NCBI RefSeq assembly: GCF_007747795.1
Contig: NZ_CP036275.1
Coordinates: forward strand, 4,828,001-4,892,000
DNA: 64,000 nt
Source: Maioricimonas rarisocia
GTDB lineage: Bacteria > Planctomycetota > Planctomycetia > Planctomycetales > Planctomycetaceae
Direction of reading: 5' to 3'
This document shows, piece by piece, positions 1-8,633 of the stretch; position 1 is the stretch's first letter; every line of letters begins with the position of its first letter. Both the position numbers and the translations under genes were made by a program. Under the pieces are notes generated by a model that had not been told where the DNA came from, ran no database searches, and saw nothing but the letters and a program-made list of their open reading frames with translations.

Positions 1-1274
1 AAACCGAAACGCCCACCCTCGCGGAGCATGACGAAGAAGACCTCCGTTATCTGGTGGGACAGACACTTGGCGTGTACCGCTGCGAGGGGTTCCTGGGTCG
101 GGGGGGCATGGGCTGGGTCTTCGAGGCATTCCATGCGGACCTGCACCGACGCTGCGCGCTGAAGCTGATGTCGCCACGGCTGTTCGTCAAGGATCGTGAA
201 TCGCTGGCCCGGTTCATGAACGAGGCCCGGGCTGCAGCAGCGCTGGTTCATCCCAATGTCGTGACCACGCACGCGCTGGGCGAGCACGACGGATTGCACT
301 TCCTCGAGATGGAACTCGTTCGCGGACAGTCTCTGCAGCACGCGCTGCGCAGCGGCCGTCTGACGCCGCTCCGTTCCGGGGCAATCGCACTGGGAATCGC
401 CAGTGGTCTGGCGGCGGCTCATCGGGAGCACATCCTCCATCGCGATCTGAAGCCGGACAACGTGCTGATGACGTTGCGGGGAATTCCAAAGATCGGCGAC
501 TTCGGGCTGGCCAAACGCGTCGTACGAGCCGGCCGCTCCCCTTCGACCGACACACTGGTCGGGACGCCGCACTACATGGCGCCGGAACTGTTCTCCGGAA
601 TACCGGCCTCGCCAGCCTCCGATGTCTACGCGCTGGGCATCTGCCTGTTTCGCATGCTCACTGGTCGGTTGCCGTTCACCGCTTCCAGCCTCGACGAGCT
701 GATCGCCACCGTCACACAGAAGCCCCTGCCGGACATTCGCCGCGAGGTGTCCGAGGTGTCGCTCGAGATGGCCGAATGCGTGAACCTGCTGCTGTCGAAG
801 TCGCCGGACAACCGGCCACGGGACGGGATCGAGGCGTTCCAGCTGCTGCAGTCAATTCTGGGTCAGGCACGCGACCTGGAATCGATGGTGCAGGAAGCAC
901 TCGACGACGGTGGTGTGACGGCCCGCGTGCGAACGGCCAAAGGCTACGAGGTCACGGTGCGGCTGCCGGACGGGCGACAGCAGCGCGTCTACATCGAGAC
1001 CAGCGATCATGCGGCGACGGACCGGCTGCTGCTGATCTTCACGAATTGCTGTCCGGCCGATCCGAACTATTACGAAGAAGCCCTGCGGCTCAACGCCAAG
1101 GTCTCACACGGGGCACTGGCGATCCGGAATTTCCGGGGGGAGCCGCACTTCGTGATGGTCGACACCTATCCGCGGGCGACGGTCGACGCCGAAGAGATCC
1201 GCCGCAGCGTGTTCGAACTCGCGATGCAGGCAGACGCCGTCGAGCAGTTACTGTCCGACGAGGATGCTCACTGA
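1..1274 (+). CDS. Ser/Thr protein kinase with YbjN-like C-terminal domain (5' partial)
   Basis: Hanks-type kinase that would phosphorylate Ser/Thr on unknown targets. The open frame runs from the window edge (in frame from base 3), so the N-terminus is missing; the GTG at 54 is only an internal option. Visible motifs are the glycine loop GRGGMGWVF, the beta-3 Lys in ALKLM, HRDLKPDN at 438, DFG at 498 and APE before 590, so it looks catalytically complete. No membrane segment follows the kinase domain. Instead about 110 residues resemble the YbjN/type III chaperone-like fold (LRLNAKVSHGALAIRNF, then a closing helix with ADAVEQLL). Known: planctomycetes carry many kinases with varied tails. Inferred: the tail recruits partners. 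The fold assignment is by eye. Confidence 0.85.
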   Translation, partial: TETPTLAEHDEEDLRYLVGQTLGVYRCEGFLGRGGMGWVFEAFHADLHRRCALKLMSPRLFVKDRESLARFMNEARAAAALVHPNVVTTHALGEHDGLHFLEMELVRGQSLQHALRSGRLTPLRSGAIALGIASGLAAAHREHILHRDLKPDNVLMTLRGIPKIGDFGLAKRVVRAGRSPSTDTLVGTPHYMAPELFSGIPASPASDVYALGICLFRMLTGRLPFTASSLDELIATVTQKPLPDIRREVSEVSLEMAECVNLLLSKSPDNRPRDGIEAFQLLQSILGQARDLESMVQEALDDGGVTARVRTAKGYEVTVRLPDGRQQRVYIETSDHAATDRLLLIFTNCCPADPNYYEEALRLNAKVSHGALAIRNFRGEPHFVMVDTYPRATVDAEEIRRSVFELAMQADAVEQLLSDEDAH

Positions 1275-1311
1275 CGGCAGGTCGGTCAGTCAGGCAGAGT
1301 GACGAGCCTCG

Positions 1312-1977
1312 CTACTGGATCGTCGCACGCTCTGTGTCTCCATCCGAGACCGCAGTCCAGTGGTAGACGTCCTCGGGCGAATCGACGGCTTCGAGGACCA
1401 GCTCATCCCCGCAGGAAACCACGCGATATGAGCGGGCGTCGCCGTAGTCGCGGATCAGGCGGGCAACGCTCTGTTCCGGCTGACCGCGGATAACCCGGTG
1501 CGTCAGGATGCCGTCTTCGAGTGTCCATTCCAGTTCGAGCGTCATCGACTCGCCGTAAAGCAGCGCGCCGAAGAAATCGAGGACCACCTGCATCAGTGCC
1601 GAGCCGTCGTCACGCATGGTGACCACGCGTTCGCCCTGCTGCTTCAGCCGCCAGGTGCCAATGATGTCGGCTGGTGTCACGGTGTCACGAGCGAGACCGC
1701 TTGCAGCCGACGCAGTTGTCGCGGGTTCGTCGGCTTCCGGGACGTCGAGTTGCCGTTCCACGTTCTCGGCGACGACTGCTGCGTCATCGGCACGCGATGG
1801 CTGCGGCGACGATGCAGGCGGTTCAATCCCGTCGGATGATCGCGAAACGGCTTCTGAGGGAATCAGCGATGGCAACAGAGCCGAAAGGCTGAGCATGGCG
1901 AGCACAATTCCCGCCCAGATGGTGCCGCGACGCGACCACATCGAACGGTTGGCCAGCTTGTGAACGAGATGCTTCAT
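1312..1977 (-). CDS. Hypothetical membrane-anchored protein with lipocalin-like C-terminal domain
   Basis: 221-residue protein, not recognised as a named family. It has a basic N-terminus followed by one hydrophobic segment (about residues 20-40, WAGIVLAMLSLSALLPSL) that would act as signal anchor or signal peptide. A Ser/Pro/Ala-rich linker follows, then a domain opening with IIGTWRLKQQGERVVTMRDD and continuing as alternating beta-strand sequence, which resembles the lipocalin-like 'GTW' opening of secreted bacterial proteins. It converges on the kinase gene ending at 1274. No enzymatic motif is visible. Coding on this strand is favoured because the protein has a sensible export signal and domain layout. 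Confidence 0.65.
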   Translation of the reverse strand: MKHLVHKLANRSMWSRRGTIWAGIVLAMLSLSALLPSLIPSEAVSRSSDGIEPPASSPQPSRADDAAVVAENVERQLDVPEADEPATTASAASGLARDTVTPADIIGTWRLKQQGERVVTMRDDGSALMQVVLDFFGALLYGESMTLELEWTLEDGILTHRVIRGQPEQSVARLIRDYGDARSYRVVSCGDELVLEAVDSPEDVYHWTAVSDGDTERATIQ

Positions 1978-2485
1978 GAAGGGTAATGCTCGGGCCGGAA
2001 ACGGGCGTCGATCGAACGGACGCCCTCTGATCTATTTTACCGCCTTCGTCGACGGGAAGTTTCGGGATTTGGCCGTTTGCCGGCAACAGGAATTCCTGCG
2101 GAAAGTCCGTAATGATTATCGACACCGACCGTCGGAGAGGGCGAGCGAGTGTGTCCCGTTGGCATCATTGGCCGCAACCGGCTCGGAATAAGTTCCCAAA
2201 AGGTCCAGCCCGGCCGGTGCAGCCGGCCAGCGGCGACGGCAGCCGGTGCTCGGCGGCAGGGGCGTGCGGGTGCCAGATTGGCAGCGACCACCGGTGCTCC
2301 GGGAACTCCGTGACAAAATGCGGGTGTGCGACGTAAGGTATTCGTTGATTGATGGTTGCGTTGAACGTGTTGCGGTCGCTGGCAGTCGTGGACGGGCGTC
2401 CATGGAACGCAATTTGCGGTTCGAAGAGACGTGGTCGTTGTGTCGACCCGTCTGAACGTCGCGTCTTTCGCTGGGGGCAGCAGCA
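1978..2485. other. Gene-free interval upstream of the hsp20 cluster
   Basis: About 500 bases between divergent genes. It contains only short open frames without family resemblance and one small GC-rich inverted repeat (GGCCGG/CCGGCC, 2212-2228). It must hold the promoters of both the lipocalin-like gene and the heat-shock cluster, but I could not find a convincing sigma-32-like or CIRCE element by eye. Confidence 0.5.
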
Positions 2486-3016
2486 ATGCCCGTGTTCCGT
2501 TGGGGCAGTCCGATCGAGGCGTTTCGCGACCTCGAACGTGAGGTCGATCGTCTCCTTCAGAGTATGAACGCAACCTTTGAAGGGTTGCGGATCGGTCGAC
2601 CGTATCCCGCCATCAATGTCTACGAACTGGACAACGAGTTCCTGCTGACCGCCGAACTTCCCGGGACGCGCGTCGAGGATCTCGAGCTAAGTGTGGGAGG
2701 GCGTGTGCTGACCATGCGCGGCGTGCGTCAGGACGCTGACGAGATTGATCCCGACCGCTACCGTCGCGGCGAACGTCCGCGCGGCGAGTGGGAGCGTTCT
2801 CTTCCGCTGCCCGACCGGGTCGAAGAAGAGAACATGTACGCCGAACTGGTGCATGGCGTCCTGAAGCTGCATCTGCCGAAGGCTCCCTCGGAGCGTCCGC
2901 GACACATTCCTGTAACGGATGCCTCGACCAGCCCGGTCTCCACGACCGTCTCGACCGGAACTGCCGCGTCCCCGCCCGAGAAGCCTGAAACGTCCGAGAA
3001 GTCCGATGAGCAGTGA
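2486..3016 (+). CDS. hsp20: Small heat-shock protein (Hsp20/alpha-crystallin), copy 1
   Basis: ATP-independent holdase chaperone of 176 residues. The alpha-crystallin domain runs from about residue 40 to 140: it opens with [20 protein letters not shown] and ends with the family signature [10 protein letters not shown] short C-terminal I-x-V element (RHIPV) is present, followed by a long Ser/Thr/Pro/Glu tail of about 30 residues that neighbours lack. The N-terminus [24 protein letters not shown] is typical of the class A bacterial type. It is the first of three tandem paralogues; its last 11 bases overlap the next start, so the two are probably translationally coupled. Confidence 0.93.
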   Translation: MPVFRWGSPIEAFRDLEREVDRLLQSMNATFEGLRIGRPYPAINVYELDNEFLLTAELPGTRVEDLELSVGGRVLTMRGVRQDADEIDPDRYRRGERPRGEWERSLPLPDRVEEENMYAELVHGVLKLHLPKAPSERPRHIPVTDASTSPVSTTVSTGTAASPPEKPETSEKSDEQ

Positions 3017-3407
3017 AGATACGACCCGTTCGACGGACCAGAGCGGAGCCGAGGGGGCCACTCCGGCGCCACGGCGCTGGGTCTGCACTCCTCCGATCGA
3101 CATTTTCGAGTCCGAGGAGGGGCTGGTTCTGCGCGCGGATCTTCCGGGTGTCTCTGCCGACCACCTCGACTTGCAGGTCCAGGACAATAAGCTGACACTG
3201 TTCGGACGGGTGGCCAACTCCGTGCCGGAGAACGCGCGGCTGGTCCACCAGGAGTATCACGTCGGGGACTTCCTGCGGTCGTTCATCCTCAGCGACGAAG
3301 TCGACCACGAGCGGATTTCTGCCCGCCTGAACAATGGTGTTCTGGAAGTCGTGCTTCCCAAAGCGGAAAAGCCGGAACCCCGACGGATCGAAGTGCGGAC
3401 CGAATAG
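3006..3407 (+). CDS. hsp20: Small heat-shock protein (Hsp20/alpha-crystallin), copy 2
   Basis: 133-residue Hsp20. I chose the ATG at 3006, which overlaps the preceding gene by 11 bases; the open frame extends further upstream but only as non-homologous sequence inside copy 1. The crystallin domain starts near residue 35 ([21 protein letters not shown]) and closes with [11 protein letters not shown] and the C-terminal IEV anchor. It is the shortest of the three, with almost no C-terminal tail. It is clearly diverged from copy 1, so this is not a recent duplication. Expected to form mixed or separate oligomers with its neighbours (inference). Confidence 0.92.
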   Translation: MSSEDTTRSTDQSGAEGATPAPRRWVCTPPIDIFESEEGLVLRADLPGVSADHLDLQVQDNKLTLFGRVANSVPENARLVHQEYHVGDFLRSFILSDEVDHERISARLNNGVLEVVLPKAEKPEPRRIEVRTE

Positions 3408-3515
3408 TCTCGGTCGATCCACGCAGTCCACGCCACCGCTCCCGCAGCGCGGCTGGCTTCACCGGCGAACGGGGTGTGAGTCCACCGCGTTTCGCCCGAA
3501 CCGGAATCGGTTGAT

Positions 3516-4049
3516 ATGAGTGCCGCAGACCAGCCGGGAACCTCCTATCCGCTCGGCCAATACCTGGAGAATCTTCGCCACGAACTGGACCGCTGGCTCG
3601 AATCGGCCCGCTCCGGCAAGGGGCAGGTGTTTGGTGAGGGAAGTGGGGCGGCGGCCGTCGACATCGTTGAACGGCCCGAAGACGTCCTCATCCGCGTGGA
3701 CGTCCCCGGCGTGCCACACGATGCGATCGAGGTGAGCATCACCGGCAACATGCTCAGTGTCAAAGGATCGTATCCCGAGACGGTGCTCGGTGAAGGAGAA
3801 CGGGCCCATCTCTCGGAACGTCCGCGGGGGCCGTTCAACCGGTCGATTCCGCTGCCGGCTTCGGTCGAGGGTGAAAACGTCCAGGCCGAACTGCATGGCG
3901 GGATCCTGACCATCACTGTGGCCAAGAATGCCCCGAAGTCACGCACGGTTCCGATTTCGGTTCCCTCGAAGCAGGACTCCGATGCTGTGGCGTCCGGTCC
4001 GGCGGCCGCGGGAGCCGCCACTGCAGACCCGACCTCAGGTGAAGGCTGA
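3516..4049 (+). CDS. hsp20: Small heat-shock protein (Hsp20/alpha-crystallin), copy 3
   Basis: 177-residue Hsp20 separated from copy 2 by about 110 bases. Its crystallin domain is seen in AAVDIVERPEDVLIRVDVPG through GGILTITVAKN. The otherwise strict GVL motif is GIL here and the anchor is V-P-I, so it is the most divergent of the trio. A low-complexity Ala/Gly/Ser tail closes the protein. The tandem layout suggests co-expression under stress, with subunits of different client or oligomer properties (inference). psd follows 81 bases downstream on the same strand. Confidence 0.92.
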   Translation: MSAADQPGTSYPLGQYLENLRHELDRWLESARSGKGQVFGEGSGAAAVDIVERPEDVLIRVDVPGVPHDAIEVSITGNMLSVKGSYPETVLGEGERAHLSERPRGPFNRSIPLPASVEGENVQAELHGGILTITVAKNAPKSRTVPISVPSKQDSDAVASGPAAAGAATADPTSGEG

Positions 4050-4130
4050 ACCGTACACCTGGATCGACAACGGCAGAGCAATCATGCCTGCTGCGGTGAT
4101 GCCCTTTCACGGAATGAGGAACCGGACCGC

Positions 4131-5132
4131 GTGAACTCGAGTGATGTGCCACCCCTCTCCCCGGAGCCGCTTGATCCGCAACTGACGACGATCCAGCCGG
4201 GCGGCGGTTTCGTAATGCGGATGGAGCTGGCCTGGGGGTACGTCCGCCGCTGGTGTCTGCGGACGTTCTTCAAGTCGTACGTCGCGCGGATGCAGCAGTT
4301 GCGGAAAGGGGAGGAGAATCCCTGTCCGCACGAAGTGCTCGACCCGCGTGACCTGAAGTACTACCAGAACCAGGGCGGCTTCTACTGGGAGCCGCAGGAC
4401 GACCCGTTCGCCTGGCGCGATCGCATTCCGTTCGCCCGGGCTGGTCTGGCCGAGCTGCTGTTCTTCGCGATGGTCACGTTCGGGCCGGCGGCACTCGTCG
4501 CCTGGCAGATCAACGCTCAGAAGATTTCGGGCTCGTGGTTGACCATCTGGTGGCTCGTCGTCGCGGCACTGCTGATTACGGGCGGATTGATCGTCTGGTT
4601 CTTTCGCGATCCGAACCGTCGCATTCCGGATGGAGAGGGCGTCGTTGTCTCGCCGGCCGACGGCAAGGTCGTGCAGGTCGAACGGGTCGAGGACAACGAG
4701 TTCATGAACGGGCCGGCAGTGCAGATTGGTATCTTTCTGTCGATCTTCAACGTCCACATGAACCGGGTGCCGATGCGCTCGCGGATCATTCAGCTGATTT
4801 ATCGCCCCGGCAAGTTTCTTAACGCCCTGCTGCCGCAATCGGCCCAGGAGAACGAGCAGCTCGAAGTCCGGCTGCAGGGGCCCGCTCCGGCGCATCGTCG
4901 GATGATCGTCCGGCAGATTGCAGGCGCCATCGCCCGGCGGATCGTCTGCTGGTCGAAACCGGGCGACGAACTGGGGACGGGCGAGCGGTTCGGAATGATC
5001 AAGCTGGGCTCCCGGACGGAACTGCTGATCCCCGACGAGCCGGAACTCGAGATTGTGGTCAAGCCGGGCGACACCGTTCACGCCGGCAGCACGGTCATGG
5101 CCCGCTACCGGGATGGCTCGTCCAACAGCTAA
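4131..5132 (+). CDS. psd: Phosphatidylserine decarboxylase proenzyme
   Basis: Pyruvoyl-dependent decarboxylase that converts phosphatidylserine to phosphatidylethanolamine in the inner membrane. It is read from a GTG at 4131 and is 333 residues long. Residues 1-100 are a family-atypical N-terminal extension. Two hydrophobic segments follow (about 105-125 and 138-160), then the catalytic domain: SPADGKVVQVERVED, the FNVHMNR metal/active-site histidine motif, and the self-cleavage site GS in MIKLGSRTELLIP (Gly293-Ser294), where cleavage makes the pyruvoyl group on the small alpha chain. The short proenzyme type with a bare GS site fits the form common in environmental bacteria. No pssA lies next to it. 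Confidence 0.93.
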   Translation: MNSSDVPPLSPEPLDPQLTTIQPGGGFVMRMELAWGYVRRWCLRTFFKSYVARMQQLRKGEENPCPHEVLDPRDLKYYQNQGGFYWEPQDDPFAWRDRIPFARAGLAELLFFAMVTFGPAALVAWQINAQKISGSWLTIWWLVVAALLITGGLIVWFFRDPNRRIPDGEGVVVSPADGKVVQVERVEDNEFMNGPAVQIGIFLSIFNVHMNRVPMRSRIIQLIYRPGKFLNALLPQSAQENEQLEVRLQGPAPAHRRMIVRQIAGAIARRIVCWSKPGDELGTGERFGMIKLGSRTELLIPDEPELEIVVKPGDTVHAGSTVMARYRDGSSNS

Positions 5133-5304
5133 TCAGGTCGGCACATCGTCTGACGCACATGCTCGCCCTGCAGGCGGGAAGTTACCCACCAGAGGTTCCC
5201 CAGGAGGAACGAGCAGACGAATCCCGGGTGTCAGTTCGGGGATGCCTGTCAGCAAGACCCGCCAGCAACCCGGAACGGCGCTCTTACTGGTATGGGCCAG
5301 GTGG

Positions 5305-5324
5305 GGCAGACATTCCTGTCTGCC
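5305..5324. repeat. Perfect 8-bp inverted repeat, REP-like hairpin
   Basis: GGCAGACA, a 4-base TTCC loop and TGTCTGCC form a perfect hairpin in the convergent gap between psd and the HAD gene. It lacks a T-run. I recall similar GGCAGACA-TTCC-TGTCTGCC hairpins as frequent intergenic sequences in planctomycete genomes, so this could be a dispersed repeat rather than a dedicated terminator. The rest of 5133-5423 shows no gene. Confidence 0.5.
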
Positions 5325-5423
5325 TTCGTCACGAATGCGTGTCACAACTGCGTTGACGCCGGTTGCTCGTTCGAGGGCGGTGTCCCGCGCCGCCGTCACC
5401 CTTCGATGCCTGACCGACCGCCG

Positions 5424-6161
5424 CTACGGTTGCATCGACTCCAGCAGTTTCGGGAGTTCTGCCAGCGACTGCACGACCGGATGGGGGCGGCTGCCGGGGA
5501 TTTCGGGAGTCGTTCCTGAGCGTTCGACCCGGACGACGTCGATCCCCGCCGTCTGAGCCCCGAGCACGTCGTTGACGTGATCATCGCCGATGAGCAGAAC
5601 CCCGTCGCGTTCGCATTCCAGTGACCTGCAGAGAGCTTCGAAGAACCCCGTATGCGGCTTCCGCCAGCCGACCTCGGAGGAGATCACCAGCCGCTCGACC
5701 GGGGCCAGTTCGGGCAGGCCGGCGCAGACCCTGCGAAGCCGGGCATCGAAGTTCGAGGCGAGCGCGATCCGGTAGCCGCGGGCCCGCAGCGTGCGGAGAG
5801 TCGCTTCGACATCCGGAAAGCATCGCCAGTGTTCGGGTCGGGCGAAGTACTCGTACAGTTCGTCGAAGCAGGCAGCTTCGCTGGTGACGTCTGGCAGCAC
5901 GTGCCTGACGACCCGCTGCCAGAACTGACGCTCCCCGTCTTCGCTGGTGGCATGGACCGATACCGCTGTGGCGGTGTCTTCCGTGCGATCGGCGAATGCC
6001 GCGCGAAACCGCTGCTTCACCTCGTCGAGCGACAGCCGGGAGCCGTGCCTCCGGCCAATTTCAAAGTACGCCCGCGGGACCGCCGGTTCTGCGAAGATCA
6101 CGGTTCCCACCGCGTCGAATGCGAGCCAGCGTGGCGAACGCGGGGTCTCTGGTTCGCTCAT
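5424..6161 (-). CDS. HAD-superfamily hydrolase, HDHD3/DREG-2-like subfamily
   Basis: 245-residue cytosolic hydrolase, probably a phosphatase on an unknown small substrate. HAD motif I is WLAFDAVGTV near residue 15: the nucleophile Asp is present, but the usual second Asp (DxD) is replaced by Val, as in DREG-2/HDHD3-like and some dehalogenase branches (FDAxGT). Motif II is LASNF, motif III the Lys in GWRKPHTGFFEAL, motif IV IGDDHVNDVLGA. The start ATG overlaps the stop of the upstream methyltransferase-propeller gene by 4 bases, so the two are likely translated from one transcript. Substrate cannot be predicted. Confidence 0.85.
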   Translation of the reverse strand: MSEPETPRSPRWLAFDAVGTVIFAEPAVPRAYFEIGRRHGSRLSLDEVKQRFRAAFADRTEDTATAVSVHATSEDGERQFWQRVVRHVLPDVTSEAACFDELYEYFARPEHWRCFPDVEATLRTLRARGYRIALASNFDARLRRVCAGLPELAPVERLVISSEVGWRKPHTGFFEALCRSLECERDGVLLIGDDHVNDVLGAQTAGIDVVRVERSGTTPEIPGSRPHPVVQSLAELPKLLESMQP

Positions 6162-8182
6162 GGCGCGGATGCAGCCGGTTCGCTGCGGGCGGAGATCCGG
6201 TTCTCGGCAGGGGCGTCGAAACGGTACAGGTGCGTCGTCGTCCGCAGGAACAGGCTGCTGCCGGCGACGGCCGGAGAGGCCATCAGAGCCGCATCGAGCT
6301 GGTTCTCGGCGAGCACGCGGTACTCGTCAGTCGCTTCGATGACGGTCACCTTGCCTTCTTCGCTGCTGAAGTAAATCCGGTCACCGACTGCGATCGGCGA
6401 GGCAGAGTAGTTGCCTCCCATTCGGTCCCGCCAGACGACTTCGCCGGTTTCGGCATCGACGCAGGTGGCCACGCCCCGGTCGTGGACGAAGTAGATCCGA
6501 CCGTTCACGAGAATCGGCGAAGGCCGGCCCGGGACCTGTCCTTCTGCCTTCCAGAGGACGTTCGTGTCGGTGACGTTCCCTTTGCCATGCGGATCGATGG
6601 CCCACAGCTGCGGCTTGAGGTATCCGGTGCAGAGGAAGATCCGCTCGGATTCGGTGTCATACAGCGGCCGCGGGACGTTGGAGAACCCGAAGTAGCGGAC
6701 GTGCCACAGCTCGGCACCGGTCGCCGGGTCGTAGCCGTGCACCTGATGGGCACCGGGACTGATGAGCTGATCCTTTCCGTCGACCTGGACGATCAGCGGC
6801 GTCGCGTACGCTTTGCAGAAGTCGGGGCGATCGTGCAGCGGGGCCGAGCGTTCGCTCTTCCAGACCGGTTGACCGGTCGCCGTGTCGAGCGCGGTCACGT
6901 ACTGCACGTCCATGCCGTCACAGGTAACGATCAGCAGGTTCTCGTACAGCACGGGAGAGCTGCCTGGCCCCTCCTTGTGATCGAGAATGAGCGACTCGTT
7001 CGTCCAGAGGATCTCGCCGGTCTTTGTATCGAGGCAGGCGGTTCCCATCGTGCCGAAGTGGAGATATACGCGGCCCGGCTCCACGACCGGAGAGGGAGAG
7101 GCGTGGCTGTTCTTCGTGTTGATCGGGCAGGGGTCTTCCGGGGTGAAGACCTCGACGTCATGCAGAATCCTGCCGTCATTCCGGTCGACACAGACTGCCC
7201 GAAGGGAACGACCTTCGTCCAGGGCGGTCGTCATCCAGATCTGGTTGTCGAGGACAACCGGGGAAGACCAGCCGGTGCCGGGGATCGCTGTCTTCCAGGT
7301 CAGATTCTCTGTCTCGCCGAACTCGAGGGGAATCTTCGGCGAGCTGACATGTCCCTGACCGCCCGGGCCGCGGAACTGAGGCCACGCGTCCAGGCGGGAC
7401 ATGGTGTCGTCACCGCTGCCGACTTTTTTGAACAGCACGACGTGCTGGCGGGGGAGGCGACCGTCGGTCTTGATCCACTCGAGGCCGAACTCGGGCAGGC
7501 TGGCTTCCTTCTTCACCTGCGCTTCGGACATCTTGTGGACTTCCTTGATCGGAACCCGCGGGTCCTCCTTGCGATACTCGACGAAGGCGACGCGGCCGCC
7601 CGGCTTGAGGGAGGCCGCAATCTCCTTGAGCATTTCGTACGGGAAATCGAATTCGTGGTAGACGTCGACCATCACCACCAGGTCGACCGTGCCCGGTTTG
7701 AGCTTGGGCGATTTCGTCGTGCCGAGGACCGGTTCGATGTTCTCGATTCCCAGCCGCCGACACTTGACGGCCAAGGCGTCGAGCATTTCCTGCTGGATGT
7801 CGACGGCGAGAACGGTTCCTTTTTCTCCGACCCGCTCGGCAATGAGTGCGGCGATGACGCCCGAGCCGGCCCCGATATCAGCGACGACCATACCCGGCTT
7901 GAGGTCGAGGGCGTCGATGAGGTCGGTCAGTCCCTCTTCACGCTCTCGTGTGGGGCGTTCGAGCCAGGCGATTCCCTGATGCCCCATGACGCGGGCAATT
8001 TCCCGCCCCATGTAGAACTTCCCGATCCCGTTCGGATCGTGGTCCTCACGGAATTCGTAGCGGGGACGTTCCGCTGTCGCCGTAGCGTCGTCGGCTGGCA
8101 GTGAAGGGGTGGGTGCGAGGAACGCCAGCACCAGCGGGAGAAGAATCCACCGGGACGGCCGGACTGATTGTAGGCTGCTCAT
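6158..8182 (-). CDS. Exported SAM-methyltransferase/PQQ-like beta-propeller fusion
   Basis: 674 residues with a clear signal peptide (residues 1-30, ending SLPAD). Residues 40-255 form a class I methyltransferase fold: motif I is VADIGAGSG (about 100-108), the acidic end of strand 2 is VLAVDI, and the later motifs are VDLVVMVDVYHEF and LKPGGRVAFVEY. From about 265 (WPQFRGPGGQG) to the end it is a PQQ-like/BamB-type propeller with repeated 'D..TG..lW' blades (DTKTGEILWTNES, DAETGEVVWRDRM). Stand-alone exported methyltransferase-like proteins and WPQFRGP propellers are both known in planctomycetes; here they are one polypeptide. Whether the methyltransferase domain is active outside the cytoplasm, where SAM is not expected, is open. 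Confidence 0.85.
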   Translation of the reverse strand: MSSLQSVRPSRWILLPLVLAFLAPTPSLPADDATATAERPRYEFREDHDPNGIGKFYMGREIARVMGHQGIAWLERPTREREEGLTDLIDALDLKPGMVVADIGAGSGVIAALIAERVGEKGTVLAVDIQQEMLDALAVKCRRLGIENIEPVLGTTKSPKLKPGTVDLVVMVDVYHEFDFPYEMLKEIAASLKPGGRVAFVEYRKEDPRVPIKEVHKMSEAQVKKEASLPEFGLEWIKTDGRLPRQHVVLFKKVGSGDDTMSRLDAWPQFRGPGGQGHVSSPKIPLEFGETENLTWKTAIPGTGWSSPVVLDNQIWMTTALDEGRSLRAVCVDRNDGRILHDVEVFTPEDPCPINTKNSHASPSPVVEPGRVYLHFGTMGTACLDTKTGEILWTNESLILDHKEGPGSSPVLYENLLIVTCDGMDVQYVTALDTATGQPVWKSERSAPLHDRPDFCKAYATPLIVQVDGKDQLISPGAHQVHGYDPATGAELWHVRYFGFSNVPRPLYDTESERIFLCTGYLKPQLWAIDPHGKGNVTDTNVLWKAEGQVPGRPSPILVNGRIYFVHDRGVATCVDAETGEVVWRDRMGGNYSASPIAVGDRIYFSSEEGKVTVIEATDEYRVLAENQLDAALMASPAVAGSSLFLRTTTHLYRFDAPAENRISARSEPAASAP

Positions 8183-8237
8183 CCGTCTCGTACCTCGCGG
8201 TCAGGTGATGTCGATTGCGGCCCGATCTGTGTCGGAA

Positions 8238-8468
8238 TCAGGTTGCGTCCGGCCCCGATTCCCCGTCCTGGGCATTCATGATCTGCTGCCATCGCTCTGG
8301 CGAAAGCTGCTCGGCCTCATCGACGAGAAAGCGGGGGATGTCGTCGACGATGTCGTACTTCAGCCGGCAGGTGGCATCCTGGCAGACAAAGGCCTCCGGC
8401 TCGCGCGCGACGGGCGTGCGGCACTTCGGGCAGACGAACTGAACTCCGATGTCGTCGGGGAAGGCCAT
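8238..8468 (-). CDS. Trm112/YcaR-like zinc-ribbon small protein
   Basis: 76-residue protein read from the ATG at 8468 (MAFPDD); a longer upstream frame exists but is not family-like. It carries CPKC near residue 12 and Cys-x4-Cys further on, then the hallmark LKYDIVDDIPRFLVDEA, matching the Trm112/UPF0434 family (usual length 60-75). Known role of the family: activator subunit of several methyltransferases in eukaryotes and archaea; bacterial members are small proteins of unclear partner. It lies 55 bases upstream of the exported methyltransferase-propeller gene on the same strand, so one transcript is likely. Confidence 0.82.
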   Translation of the reverse strand: MAFPDDIGVQFVCPKCRTPVAREPEAFVCQDATCRLKYDIVDDIPRFLVDEAEQLSPERWQQIMNAQDGESGPDAT

Positions 8469-8582
8469 CGGGCTGATTCCTGCGAATGTGACTGCCGTCG
8501 TTGGGTGCCATTGGCGGCTTGCGGCCAGTGCGAACGACATTCGATGCACATGCCCGCCTTGATGGGCGAGCACGTCACCCGG

Positions 8583-8613
8583 CCGTGAGGCTTTCCAACG
8601 AAAAGCCTCACGG
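8583..8613. terminator. Perfect 12-bp hairpin downstream of the sugar isomerase gene
   Basis: CCGTGAGGCTTT and AAAGCCTCACGG flank a 7-base loop. It starts 21 bases beyond the stop codon of the minus-strand isomerase gene and before the Trm112-like gene. There is no T-run on the minus strand, so it may act as an RNA 3'-end stabiliser or a weak terminator. Confidence 0.6.
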
Positions 8614-8633
8614 TTCGAGTGTGCCGGGCTGAT

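Noticed and set aside
2919-3005. Longer N-terminus of Hsp20 copy 2
   Set aside because: This part lies inside copy 1 and is out-of-frame sequence; the ATG at 3006 gives a normal start.
5996-8104. A 702-codon open frame on the plus strand
   Set aside because: It is antisense to the methyltransferase-propeller gene; its translation has no domain resemblance and the high GC explains the long frame.
8444-8573. N-terminal extension of the Trm112-like protein from 8573
   Set aside because: The extra residues are not homologous and lengthen the family beyond its normal size; the ATG at 8468 fits better.
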